From assembly GCA_016839785.1 (NCBI GenBank), contig JAEOTQ010000121.1:1-34706 (forward strand): a stretch of 34,706 bases of DNA, written 5' to 3'. Positions 8,202-16,201 of this stretch are shown here, one piece after another. A model generated the notes under the pieces. That model had not been told where the DNA came from. It worked only from the letters and a program-made list of their open reading frames with translations, and ran no database searches. The position numbers and the translations under genes are program-made. Each line of letters starts with the position of its first letter. The first letter of the stretch is position 1. The DNA is from Candidatus Hodarchaeota archaeon. GTDB taxonomy: Archaea; Asgardarchaeota; Heimdallarchaeia; Hodarchaeales; Hodarchaeaceae.

Positions 8202-8738
8202 ATTCTTGATTTGCCAATCAGATTTAAGCAGGTCCATAATCACAGAATCAATATATTTTCCCTCATTATAATAAGCCTCGCGAAGTTTTCCAATTGCTTT
8301 GAATCCTACTTTTTCATAACAACGTTTTGCTTGTGGATGCTCTGAAAATAGTTCTAGTTCAACTGAATGAAGATTAAGAACCATAAATGCATACTCTACA
8401 ATAAGATTCATCGATTCTGTTCCATATCCTTTGTTCCAATAATCGGTGTTAAATATAACTATTCCCAAACTACCTCGTTTGGACGTAGGATTCTTAATTT
8501 CTAATCCTAAATGCCCTATATAGAGATTAGTCTCTTTATGGATTATAGCATAAATATATCCTTTTCCTTCGCTTCTTAATTGCCACCCATGTTTGATCCA
8601 TTCAATTTCTTCTTCTCTAGATTGAGGAGATTTATTTAAAATGTTTCGTCGATGCTCAGGTTTATTCCAGTGTTTCATTAATTCATCTACATCATCTAAT
8701 TCAAGACCACGTAGAATTATAGTTGATCCTTCTAGCAT
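8193..8738 (-). CDS. GNAT acetyltransferase, RimJ/RimL type
   Basis: Predicted cytosolic acetyl-CoA-dependent N-acetyltransferase of 181 residues, a normal length. The family opening (TIILRGLELDDVDELMKHW), the acetyl-CoA pyrophosphate loop (YWNKGYGTES, about residues 99-108) and the motif B region with the conserved Asn replaced (SEHPQAKRCYEKVGF; many members have xNxxAxxxYxKxGF) are visible. RimJ/L-type enzymes acetylate protein N-termini, aminoglycosides or small amines; the target here cannot be told. It starts 17 bases downstream of the PlsC-like gene and is likely co-transcribed with it. Confidence 0.82.
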   Translation of the reverse strand: MLEGSTIILRGLELDDVDELMKHWNKPEHRRNILNKSPQSREEEIEWIKHGWQLRSEGKGYIYAIIHKETNLYIGHLGLEIKNPTSKRGSLGIVIFNTDYWNKGYGTESMNLIVEYAFMVLNLHSVELELFSEHPQAKRCYEKVGFKAIGKLREAYYNEGKYIDSVIMDLLKSDWQIKNEK

Positions 8739-8755
8739 AAAAACTCACACAACAG

Positions 8756-9655
8756 TCAGGTGTTCAATTTATCAAGTGTTTGTCGCAGCTCTTTTGGAGT
8801 ATAGTTGCATAAATTACGAAGATATCTTTGAAATGACTTTTCCTTTCGAAGATCTTCAGAAATTTGGCTGATTGGCCTTTTATATTTTCTCTCAACGATT
8901 TTAAAGAAATATTCCTCTTGTTTAAGCATTTGTTCATTGATGGCAGCCATGATTCGTGTAGTAATCTTTTTAGCTGTTGGAAAAAATTCCTGATCATTTT
9001 CTTTCCACCCCCCGTCCTTTTCATATCCTTCGAAGGATAGAGGCTCCCCGAATGATACAGAGATATATGACTTATATCGTGGAAGGAACCCTCCGCGAGA
9101 TAATGCTGCTCCAGCTCCATGGATAAACATGGGAACTACGGGTAGTTTCCCGTTCATCAACAGTATAACGCGGCCAATACCGCTACGTGGTTCTTTGGGG
9201 AGATTAAAATAATCATCCACAGGGGATTTACCAATTCTCTTCCCCTGTGGAGACATGTAGATAGCTTTACCTTCTTTTAAGGTTTTAGCCGCGAATCTTA
9301 ATGCAGGACTCGGTTCATCATAATAAACAGGGAATCCTCCCGCCCAGGTAAGTTGGCGGTATAACCAATTCTTCTTCATCACGTAACCAGCGCCCATAAA
9401 TGAAATAAATCTTCGAGTTCCGTACGGCGCTGCAACAGCCCCTCCTACTATTAAGGCATCCAAGTTCGATTGATGATTACTGCAAAAAGCGACGGGAGTG
9501 CCTTCTGGATAACTATTCCCTAATTCTTTGTCATGTATGACAAATCGAAAATAATGGTGGATAAACCAAGGAATAACCTTGAATATGATGAGATATCGTG
9601 CTCTTTGGAAGAACGACCAGTGCTTTTTAGCTATTTTGGTAGGGGGGTTATACAT
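8756..9655 (-). CDS. PlsC-like 1-acylglycerol-3-phosphate acyltransferase family protein
   Basis: A 299-residue membrane-associated acyltransferase homologue. The catalytic HxxxxD motif is intact (NHQSNLD, His61 and Asp66), preceded by a hydrophobic N-terminal stretch (residues 19-40). The block corresponding to the substrate-binding FPEGTR motif reads MSPQGKR (135-140), so the usual Glu is Gln137 and Thr is Lys139; block IV is recognisable (LPVVPMFIHGAG). Archaeal lipids are ethers of glycerol-1-phosphate, so the usual phosphatidic-acid role is not a given; acylation of another alcohol or a specialised lipid is possible. AAGGGA sits nine bases before ATG 9655. Genes downstream on the same strand include the RimJ/L acetyltransferase. 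Confidence 0.8.
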   Translation of the reverse strand: MYNPPTKIAKKHWSFFQRARYLIIFKVIPWFIHHYFRFVIHDKELGNSYPEGTPVAFCSNHQSNLDALIVGGAVAAPYGTRRFISFMGAGYVMKKNWLYRQLTWAGGFPVYYDEPSPALRFAAKTLKEGKAIYMSPQGKRIGKSPVDDYFNLPKEPRSGIGRVILLMNGKLPVVPMFIHGAGAALSRGGFLPRYKSYISVSFGEPLSFEGYEKDGGWKENDQEFFPTAKKITTRIMAAINEQMLKQEEYFFKIVERKYKRPISQISEDLRKEKSFQRYLRNLCNYTPKELRQTLDKLNT

Positions 9656-9737
9656 GGAAATCCCTTTTTAAAGTGAGAAGGCTACTTTTTGATTACTTTA
9701 TATCAGTACGGAATCGAATCTCATGTTAAACTCAATT

Positions 9738-10424
9738 CTACACTAACGCATCAGATTCGAGCAGTTTTCCTAATATTACCGATTTGACTTGAGGGGCGTC
9801 TGGCCAAAGACCATTCCCAGCAGGCGAAGTATATAATATTGAAAAGCCTGACTTCTTATAGAAGGAAATTGCTTTAACATTTTGTTCGGTTGTATGTAAG
9901 TGAACTCCACCACAATTTCTGGATTGAAGATAGTTCTCTAGTTGGTTAATTAATTTCGTTCCTATCCCCATTCTATGATATTTAGGAAAAACGTTTATAT
10001 GTAAATGAGCGGGATATTGATTTAGCAATGTTTTATCATAAGAAGTTTCAGAATTTTTTGCATCCATCCGTTTCATATGTCGAAGAGTCGAAAAACTCTG
10101 CCTATGCTTCCAAGAAGTATAAAAAATTGAACGTAGTAATATTTTAGGAATCATTTTACGTGCAAAAGCTCGGTCCTGATCTATGGAGTTAAGACTACTC
10201 AATATATATCCCACAACCATACCATTTCTCTCATCGATGGCAACAAAACAATTCTCTGGTTCATAATCAATATAATAGAAGCAGAATAATAATCCAAATA
10301 AATAATGGTCACCGAAGTGTTTTCTTACATCCTCTCCCATATAACCTGTCATTATACATACATCAAGTACTCCTTTACGGTCACTAGATTGATACTTGCG
10401 TATAATTATCAAGCTTAGACTCAA
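9738..10424 (-). CDS. GNAT-family acetyltransferase with N-terminal extension
   Basis: A 228-residue acetyltransferase homologue. The C-terminal half carries the GNAT core: strand AHLHINVFPKYHRMG, acetyl-CoA loop HRMGIGTKL (about 154-162), then NVKAISFYKKSGF (about 184-196) and a closing strand. The first 110 residues are longer and more aromatic (HYLFGLLFCFYYIDYEPENC) than in simple GNATs and resemble those fused or related to eukaryote-type acetyltransferase domains; substrate unknown. The start must be TTG 10424 or a downstream TTG because TAG directly precedes it in frame. Only 21 bases separate it from the GAF-domain gene upstream, so the two probably form one transcript. Confidence 0.8.
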   Translation of the reverse strand: MSLSLIIIRKYQSSDRKGVLDVCIMTGYMGEDVRKHFGDHYLFGLLFCFYYIDYEPENCFVAIDERNGMVVGYILSSLNSIDQDRAFARKMIPKILLRSIFYTSWKHRQSFSTLRHMKRMDAKNSETSYDKTLLNQYPAHLHINVFPKYHRMGIGTKLINQLENYLQSRNCGGVHLHTTEQNVKAISFYKKSGFSILYTSPAGNGLWPDAPQVKSVILGKLLESDALV

Positions 10425-10445
10425 CTATTCATCATTTAATTAGGG

Positions 10446-10946
10446 CTAAGAAGGATTTGAGCTAATAGAATTTAGCTGTTCCACGATCATCTGTGCAATC
10501 TGTCTCAAGTATTTTCTATCTACCTCATCAAAAGCTCCCACTTGATCAGAATCAATATCAATCTGTCCAATTATCTTTTCATTATCCTCAATCAAGACAA
10601 CGATTTCTGATCGGGTCCCTATTGAACATGCTAGATAATTCGATTCATCTCTCACATCATGTATTACTTTATCTGCCTTTTCTGCTACCGCAGATCCGCA
10701 AACACCTTGACCAACAGGTATTTTTATATGTTCGGTTTTTAATCCAACATAATTATCAAGATTCAACTCTTGTTTACTGGAATCTAATAGATAAATGCCT
10801 GTCCAATCGAAATGGGGGATCGTGGCTAGTTCTGAGACTACTATCAGGTATATCTCGGAGGGATCACTGTAATTGTCTGAATCAAAAGTTTGACGTAGGG
10901 AACCAATAATCTTCTCGTATAACGGTTCTTTTTCTTCTGCATCCAA
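10446..10946 (-). CDS. Free methionine-(R)-sulfoxide reductase (GAF-domain fRMsr)
   Basis: A single GAF domain of 166 residues, the normal length for enzymes that reduce free methionine-R-sulfoxide using a thioredoxin-type partner. Diagnostic segments are IPVGQGVCGSAVAE (Cys83), NYLACSIGTRSEIV (Cys107) and IIGQIDIDSDQ, closely matching the fRMsr pattern. The 24-residue Cys spacing fits the E. coli pair Cys94/Cys118; the third family Cys (E. coli Cys84) is His73 here, so reduction would need the remaining pair. Starts at TTG 10946 behind AGGAAGTG. First gene of a probable two-gene unit with the GNAT downstream. Redox proteins encoded at 13640-14623 could be partners, but that is only a suggestion. 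Confidence 0.85.
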   Translation of the reverse strand: MDAEEKEPLYEKIIGSLRQTFDSDNYSDPSEIYLIVVSELATIPHFDWTGIYLLDSSKQELNLDNYVGLKTEHIKIPVGQGVCGSAVAEKADKVIHDVRDESNYLACSIGTRSEIVVLIEDNEKIIGQIDIDSDQVGAFDEVDRKYLRQIAQMIVEQLNSISSNPS

Positions 10947-11112
10947 GTTTGGAGCACTTCCTATTGGGCAAATAAAGTCCAGCTGAGTAATTCATTATCT
11001 TTGAAACTCAACAACAAGACAAACTATATGTTGATCTTAATTATTTTCCTATTTCTCATTCATAATTCAATAATGAATACTCTAATACAATTATTACAAA
11101 TGAACATGTACC

Positions 11113-11120
11113 TTATATTT
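11113..11120 (+). promoter_or_regulatory. TATA box of the RNase D-like gene
   Basis: TTATATTT is centred about 28 bases before ATG 11144, so the expected start site falls on or next to the start codon and the mRNA may be leaderless. No convincing ribosome-binding site is present, which agrees. Confidence 0.45.
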
Positions 11121-11143
11121 CTTCAGCATTTTTCGGGATAGTT

Positions 11144-12322
11144 ATGGCTGAAACTAACAATTTCAAGAAAGTATACGACGTTAATTCTACTCCAGTCTAT
11201 TGGCTTGATACTGTGAAAGAAGTTACACTCTTTAGGGACATCTTGAAGAAAAAAGCAATAAAAAAAGTTGCGATTGATCAAGAACGAGCTCCATACAATA
11301 AATTTTACCATCAAATCCCTTGTTTACTCCAAATCGCATCTGAAGACCTGATTGTTTTTATTGATCTCGTATACAACCAAAATATCACGAATCCATTAAA
11401 GGATGTCTTAGAGAATCCTTCGATTGAGAAAATTTTCTTCGATGCACCTTGGGACATTTTTTATTTCCTTAAATACCTGAATCTTAATATTACTGGCATT
11501 AAAGATATTCAGGTCGCTTCATCATTACTATATCCTACAATTGGCACCGCTAGCTTAATTACACTTGTAAAAGACGAGTTTAAGGTCGAGATTAAAAAAT
11601 CTAAAAAGCAACAAAAGAGTGATTGGACAAAACGTCCTTTGAAAACCCAACAAATTGAATATGCGAGTCATGAAATCGCTTGGTTCTTACCAGTATACGA
11701 AGCTCTGATAAACAAACTTCAACAGAAGGGATTAAATCCATTTTTTCGATATGGGAATAATAGAATTAACTTGGACATGCCGAATTTAGAATATTCACCA
11801 ATGAATATTCGACGAGTCAAAGGTTATGATAATCTATCGAATAAAGAGAAACGAAAATTGATTCAGTTAGGAATTATTCGAGATAAACTCGCACAAGAAT
11901 GGAATCGTCCTGTTTTTCATATTCTAACAAATCAGCAGTTACTAGAGTTATCCAAAGAGGGGGAAATATTACAGAAGGTTCTTACACCCAGACAAAGATT
12001 TTCAAAGGACGCTACAAATCTGATCAATCAAGCTCTACAAGATTCTTATTCTGATTCCCCGATTGAGGTTGGTACCACAAGTTCGTCTAATCTCCCTCAT
12101 CTCAAGCAGCAGTTACTAAGCTGGAGATATTCTGCAAGTAAATTGTATAAAATTCCTAAACGGTTCATTATCAGTGCGAATGAGGTAGATAATTTTGATG
12201 AACAGGCCTTTACTTCAGAAGCTGAGCTATTAAAGTCTGTTTGGTTTACTAACTGTCACGATCCTAAATGTGAGCTCCTTACTGCTGATCTGCAGAAGTA
12301 CTTAACGACAAATAGTTCTTGA
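11144..12322 (+). CDS. RNase D-like 3'-5' exonuclease with HRDC-like C-terminus
   Basis: A 392-residue DEDD-superfamily nuclease. Motif I is Asp45-x-Glu47 (AIDQERAP), motif II Asp104 (FFDAPWD), and the block before motif III has the typical RNase D wording (SDWTKRPLKTQQIEYAS). The last metal ligand of Y-x-x-x-D is Glu177 in YASHE, a conservative change. The region about 225-300 (KEKRKLIQLGIIRDKLAQEW, then NQQLLELSK) resembles an HRDC nucleic-acid-binding domain, giving the RNase D/Rrp6 architecture. The likely role is 3' trimming of stable RNAs. RNase D is mainly bacterial and, as Rrp6, eukaryotic, so its presence here deserves phylogenetic placement. It has its own promoter and no operon partner. 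Confidence 0.85.
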   Translation: MAETNNFKKVYDVNSTPVYWLDTVKEVTLFRDILKKKAIKKVAIDQERAPYNKFYHQIPCLLQIASEDLIVFIDLVYNQNITNPLKDVLENPSIEKIFFDAPWDIFYFLKYLNLNITGIKDIQVASSLLYPTIGTASLITLVKDEFKVEIKKSKKQQKSDWTKRPLKTQQIEYASHEIAWFLPVYEALINKLQQKGLNPFFRYGNNRINLDMPNLEYSPMNIRRVKGYDNLSNKEKRKLIQLGIIRDKLAQEWNRPVFHILTNQQLLELSKEGEILQKVLTPRQRFSKDATNLINQALQDSYSDSPIEVGTTSSSNLPHLKQQLLSWRYSASKLYKIPKRFIISANEVDNFDEQAFTSEAELLKSVWFTNCHDPKCELLTADLQKYLTTNSS

Positions 12323-12433
12323 CACGGCTATACTTTAATTTGAGTTGAATTTCACACTTTTCACTACTTTTCTTAACATTCAAATCCTCATAGGGGAAAA
12401 TTTACTATTCCTTGGGTGCCGCATTCCTAAAAT

Positions 12434-12445
12434 CTATATATATAG
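12434..12445 (+). promoter_or_regulatory. TATA box of the SHOCT membrane protein gene
   Basis: CTATATATATAG (a perfect palindrome) predicts transcription from about 12465-12468. That lies past the first in-frame ATG (12459) and favours one of the later ATGs (12477, 12483 or 12495) as the true start. Confidence 0.5.
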
Positions 12446-12494
12446 TTAATTCACTGTTATGCTGTTAAAGGTTGTAATGTGTATGGAAGTAAAT

Positions 12495-12965
12495 ATGTCA
12501 AATACAGGTACCAATTTAGTAAAATTATTAGTTCGAGGAATGGTTGGTTTAGTAATACTCTGGACGATGTTACTTCTTGGCTTAACTGGATTTACTTTCG
12601 CTCTTGCTGGTGGGCTAGTGACTGCCCTGAGCTGGATTCCCGTTGTTTATCCTGAAATCGCACAACTCACCGTTTATATTGACGGAGCATATGTTTTGGT
12701 TGATCCAGTAATTTTAGTCTTTCTACTGGTTTTCATAGGAATTGTTTTTCTGACTCTAGGCCTAGCCTTCATAGCATTAACGGTAACTATTGGGAAAAAA
12801 GCTGTGATTTGGGATAAAAGAATCGGTGGCTATATTGATAAAACGTTTGTCCCCAATTCAGATAGTAGATTAGTCCAATTGGAACGTCTGGCAAGTTTAC
12901 AAGAAAGGGGATTTATTTCAGAAGAGGAATTTCGTCAGGAAAAAGAGAATCTGCTTGCTAATTAA
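12495..12965 (+). CDS. Membrane protein with C-terminal SHOCT motif
   Basis: A 156-residue protein with hydrophobic segments at about residues 6-50 (likely two helices) and 72-104, then a soluble tail. The last 28 residues (QLERLASLQERGFISEEEF, then Lys/Glu helix) are a SHOCT motif, a short oligomerisation or interaction helix pair common at the ends of small membrane proteins. The frame opens at 12459, but the TATA box position argues that this ATG is not transcribed; ATG 12495 has GGAAGT just upstream. The gene ends 18 bases before the convergent phosphoribosyltransferase gene. Specific function unknown. Confidence 0.72.
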   Translation: MSNTGTNLVKLLVRGMVGLVILWTMLLLGLTGFTFALAGGLVTALSWIPVVYPEIAQLTVYIDGAYVLVDPVILVFLLVFIGIVFLTLGLAFIALTVTIGKKAVIWDKRIGGYIDKTFVPNSDSRLVQLERLASLQERGFISEEEFRQEKENLLAN

Positions 12966-12983
12966 CTTTGTTTATCCATAGGT

Positions 12984-13562
12984 CTAAAAAGCAGGATCTA
13001 CGACTTTAGAACGTGCTCCTGATACCGATATTTTGATTAGTGAACGAACATCAATCCCTGTCTCCTTTTTCACGGTGTTAACCCCATTATATTCAATTTT
13101 TTCAGCTAATATTATAACATCGACAATGTTTGCTCCAATTTTCTTTAGAGTCTTAATAATACCTATCATTGTTCCTCCAGTACTTATAATATCATCGATA
13201 ACAACAACCCGATCATTTTTTTCAATTCCACTAAGATAAAGGGTTCCCTCTTTTACATATTCACAGGAAAAAATTTCGGTAACTTGAGTAGCAAGTAGAT
13301 TGGGAACCCAACGAACCATTCCGAAAGGAATCCCAGTTTTCAATGAAACTGCTGCGAGAAGTATTCCTCCTTTGTCTTCTTCTGTTAATAGTTTATCACA
13401 ATCGCAGGTAATTTCAGAGCTTATCCAATCAGCGGCCAATTTTAGTAATTCTGAAGGTGTAGCGGGAACCTGTTCAGTCAGAGAATTCAGGACGAATTTA
13501 TAGCCATCAACCTCGTAGAGTGGTTGATTATCAAAATTATCAACAATAGGGACAAATCTCAT
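12984..13562 (-). CDS. Archaeal purine (hypoxanthine/adenine-type) phosphoribosyltransferase
   Basis: A type I phosphoribosyltransferase of 192 residues that would join a purine base to PRPP. The PRPP-binding motif is exact (VVVIDDIISTGGT, about residues 119-131). The N-terminus (QVPATPSELLKLAADWI), the AVSLKTGIPFGMVR strand and the EGTLYLSGIEKNDR hairpin match the archaeal Hpt-like family better than bacterial Apt. The usual Glu-Ala-Met-Gly stretch after the first core strand is altered (LLTEEDKGG), so base preference is uncertain. If it makes AMP or IMP, it could feed the archaeal nucleotide-ribose pathway in which the RuBisCO 14 kb away would act; that link is inference. Single gene, convergent with the SHOCT gene. 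Confidence 0.82.
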   Translation of the reverse strand: MRFVPIVDNFDNQPLYEVDGYKFVLNSLTEQVPATPSELLKLAADWISSEITCDCDKLLTEEDKGGILLAAVSLKTGIPFGMVRWVPNLLATQVTEIFSCEYVKEGTLYLSGIEKNDRVVVIDDIISTGGTMIGIIKTLKKIGANIVDVIILAEKIEYNGVNTVKKETGIDVRSLIKISVSGARSKVVDPAF

Positions 13563-13639
13563 ATCTGTTCAGCTCTCTTGAGTGGTTATCCTTTAAGAAG
13601 CTACTGTCCTACCTAATTCGATACAAAATGGGTGAAAGT

Positions 13640-13993
13640 ATGTCAAAAATTAATGAATTTAATGAATTTAGAACAAAAATGAATGAACTCATTCTCAGTA
13701 AAAAAAATCAAGGAATTAATCGGTTTTTCGCTCTTGATACACGTGTCTACGAACAAGGAGCTCTTGTACCGAAAATAAAAGAACTACTGGGGTTGGTTGC
13801 AAGTATGGTTCTTCGATGTAATGATTGTATTACTTATCATATCTTAGAGTGTTACAAACAAGGAGTTACAGAACAAGAGTTTCTAGAAGCATTCAATGTA
13901 GCTCTGATCGTCGGTGGTAGTATCGTTATTCCTCATTTGCGTGTTGCTATGGAAATATTAGAAGAGTGCATCAATTCAAACCTTTCAAACTAG
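13640..13993 (+). CDS. AhpD-like carboxymuconolactone decarboxylase family protein
   Basis: A small all-helical protein of 117 residues. The redox motif of AhpD-like members is present: Cys60-x-x-Cys63 followed by His67 (RCNDCITYH), then EQEFLEAFNVALIVGGS, the usual helix after the active site. Such proteins act as disulfide reductases or peroxidase partners; the true decarboxylases lack the CxxC. The frame also begins at ATG 13628, but GGTGA at 13631-13635 favours ATG 13640. It converges on a peroxiredoxin-like gene 48 bases away, a neighbourhood consistent with peroxide or thiol metabolism but not an operon. Confidence 0.85.
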   Translation: MSKINEFNEFRTKMNELILSKKNQGINRFFALDTRVYEQGALVPKIKELLGLVASMVLRCNDCITYHILECYKQGVTEQEFLEAFNVALIVGGSIVIPHLRVAMEILEECINSNLSN

Positions 13994-14041
13994 CCCTTTC
14001 AGCAATTGTTCACCTGACTCTAGGGAATTCTGTGTTTTTTT

Positions 14042-14623
14042 CTAACCAAAATAGTCAGGTTCATTCCCTGACTTCCATTTAATATTGCAGCCAATACTCG
14101 GAATTTGAACTTCAGGGGGTTCATTACCCTCCAATAAAGAATCTAGGGCACTTCTCAAATCTTTGCCAGTTACTGGTCTATCACTTTTTGGTCTACTTGC
14201 ATCCATTTGTCCTCGATAATACAATTTCAGATTTCCATCAAATAAGAAGAAGTCAGGTGTACAGGCAGCTTTATAGCTCTTGGCGACTTGCTGAGATTCG
14301 TCGTAACAGTAGGGAAATTGCCATCCTTTTTCTTCTGCTAGCTCCTTCATTTGTTCAGGGGCATCTACAGGATATGATTCGATATCATTTGCGCTAATTG
14401 CAATAAAAGAAACTCCTCGGGAGTTATAATCATCATATATTTCTTTAAAATGATCTCGAACATGAATAACATACGGACAATGATTACTAATAAAAAATAC
14501 CAATGTAGCACTAGTACCACGGGCTTTTTCTAATGTAACCTCTTGATTATTCACAGTATTTGGCAATGCAAAGTCGGGAGCTTTGGTCCCTAAAGGTAAC
14601 ATTTGAGATTCAACAGAAACCAT
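14042..14623 (-). CDS. Thioredoxin-fold peroxiredoxin-like protein (AhpC/TSA, PRX-like 1 type)
   Basis: A cytosolic thioredoxin-fold protein of 193 residues. It opens with the AhpC/TSA start (LGTKAPDFALPNT), has the family active-site segment FISNHCPYV (Cys49), a second Cys in the AACTPDFFLFDG strand (Cys120) and the characteristic end PSIGCNIKWKSGNEPDYF. This combination marks the PRX-like 1 subgroup, thought to reduce thiols or peroxides; no substrate is established. It has a single Cys at the active site, not CxxC, so Cys120 or the C-terminal Cys would resolve the disulfide. Divergent from the nucleotidase gene and convergent with the AhpD-like gene. Confidence 0.85.
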   Translation of the reverse strand: MVSVESQMLPLGTKAPDFALPNTVNNQEVTLEKARGTSATLVFFISNHCPYVIHVRDHFKEIYDDYNSRGVSFIAISANDIESYPVDAPEQMKELAEEKGWQFPYCYDESQQVAKSYKAACTPDFFLFDGNLKLYYRGQMDASRPKSDRPVTGKDLRSALDSLLEGNEPPEVQIPSIGCNIKWKSGNEPDYFG

Positions 14624-14758
14624 ATTTTTCTACCGATTTCTCGCTATTAAATCAGTAAATTAAGTATATGCATCTGAAAACTGTAACCTGGTTTATCTTC
14701 TATAGTCCACAAAATATCTTAATACCAAGTAATCCTATCTGCAAGGAACGAATAAGCA

Positions 14759-15292
14759 ATGGAACATACCTGTAAATGCACTCAGAAGATAGTAGCACTT
14801 GATGTCGAAAGTGTACTCGCTGATATCCACTCTGCATGGATCACTCATTATAAGAAAGAATTTACCATAGAGGATATTACTGATTGGGATTTTCTAAGCT
14901 TAAAAAAATGGAATGAGTCTTTAAAAACATTTTTGGATGAGACCGATCTTCTGTGGACAAATAGTCCAGAAGAAATACCTCCTACTGTCTCTAATCTTAA
15001 AGAAGCAACCAATCATCTTAAACCATTTGACATTGTCACATCTCGGCGTACTCTCGGTGGGATTATTAAATGGGTTGAGTATCACCAATTAGAATACAGA
15101 GCAATTGTATATGTATCAGATGACAAAGCCACACTCGATTATTGCATGTATATTGATGATAATCCTAACCTAGCATCAAAAATAAAAGATAATCAGTTTC
15201 TATGGTTAATTTCGCAACCGTACAATCAACAGATACATGAATCGTCACAGATTCGACGGATTAAGTCTATACTTGAAGTGGATAATAAATGA
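14759..15292 (+). CDS. HAD-superfamily 5'-nucleotidase-like phosphatase (NT5C type)
   Basis: A predicted HAD hydrolase of 177 residues resembling 5'(3')-deoxyribonucleotidases. Motif I is DVESVLAD: nucleophile Asp15 is kept but the usual general-acid Asp two residues later is Glu17. Motif II is IVTSRR (Thr94/Ser95), Lys123 in SDDKATL fits motif III, and YIDDNP (Asp133/Asp134) is motif IV. The helical cap lies between motifs I and II, as in NT5C proteins. Dephosphorylation of nucleotides is the likely role, with reduced certainty because of Glu17. AAGGAA precedes ATG 14759. It ends three bases before the convergent methyltransferase gene. Confidence 0.75.
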   Translation: MEHTCKCTQKIVALDVESVLADIHSAWITHYKKEFTIEDITDWDFLSLKKWNESLKTFLDETDLLWTNSPEEIPPTVSNLKEATNHLKPFDIVTSRRTLGGIIKWVEYHQLEYRAIVYVSDDKATLDYCMYIDDNPNLASKIKDNQFLWLISQPYNQQIHESSQIRRIKSILEVDNK

Positions 15293-15295
15293 AGA

Positions 15296-16087
15296 TTATC
15301 CCATTGCTTGATTTTCTGTAATTTTTACCTTGTAATATAATCGTAGCCGTGTCCCAATTTGCTTAGAGGTGACCGAAAAATTGTATTTTTGGTTTTTGAG
15401 CTCGCCTTCTAATTTAGGCTGTAATTTTGGTAATGTCAATTGAAAATATGCTGGGGGAGGATTGGAGAAAGTTCTAAGTTCAGATAACAAAGAGAGGATA
15501 AACTCATGACCAATTTGTCCCCCAACCATCTCAGAATAATTCCCCAAAAATCCTCTATTCGAATTCCTGTGTTGTTCAAAGTAAACTTCGTCATATTGAG
15601 GAGGATTACATAGTATCAAGTCGAATTCTGAAACTTGGGGAATTAGATTTACAAGAAGTTGACGGTTAGATTTCACTAGAATAATACTTTTTTCTAGATT
15701 ATTCCTTCTAACATTGGAACAAGCGCTTTGAAAAGCTGTATTATCAATTTCTGTTGCGGATACTGAAATTCCCAATCTTCCTAGCATCAACGCTAGAATT
15801 GCAGAGGCTCCTGTACCAATTTCAAGTACATTTTTCGGTTTTGATTTGAGGATATGTTTTAAAAAAGCCCACCGACTACATATAGTCGGAACCAAATAAC
15901 CATCTGGGAGGTCAAATTCCAAATCCATAAAGTGTTTTAATATAAGTTGATTGTACATAAGTAAAGCTTTAGTATTTCCTAAATCTAGTCCATTTTGTCT
16001 CATATACGCAGCTAGATCAGGGTTGATCATTAATGCCTGTTTAATGGGAAGACCACACTTCTTAGTGAGGAAAGATTGCGAGTTCAT
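15296..16087 (-). CDS. RlmF/METTL16-type RNA N6-adenine methyltransferase homologue
   Basis: A 263-residue methyltransferase of the RlmF/METTL16 (DUF890) group, which methylates adenine N6 in structured RNA. Visible are LVPTICSRWAFLKHIL (the family entry block, residues 65-80), SAM motif I VLEIGTGASAILAL (87-100), ATEID at the end of strand 2, and the catalytic block LILCNPPQYDE (158-167). The family catalytic tetrapeptide is usually NPPF; here it is NPPQ, so base stacking would differ. The EMVGGQIGHEF segment after it is also typical. Target RNA (rRNA, U6-like or other) is unknown. Stop codons of this gene and the nucleotidase are almost touching. Confidence 0.8.
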   Translation of the reverse strand: MNSQSFLTKKCGLPIKQALMINPDLAAYMRQNGLDLGNTKALLMYNQLILKHFMDLEFDLPDGYLVPTICSRWAFLKHILKSKPKNVLEIGTGASAILALMLGRLGISVSATEIDNTAFQSACSNVRRNNLEKSIILVKSNRQLLVNLIPQVSEFDLILCNPPQYDEVYFEQHRNSNRGFLGNYSEMVGGQIGHEFILSLLSELRTFSNPPPAYFQLTLPKLQPKLEGELKNQKYNFSVTSKQIGTRLRLYYKVKITENQAMG

Positions 16088-16201
16088 GAATGTCCTTCAA
16101 TTTATACGATCTGAACTTCTAACCAAAAAAGAATTGGGTTCATTCGAAAAGAGGTTCTCACTTAATCATGAAGATAAATATACGATATGAGGGTTTCATT
16201 A

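Noticed and set aside
8764..9120. 118-codon minus-strand frame inside the PlsC-like gene
   Set aside because: Out-of-frame overlap with a clear acyltransferase; low-quality composition and no ribosome-binding site.
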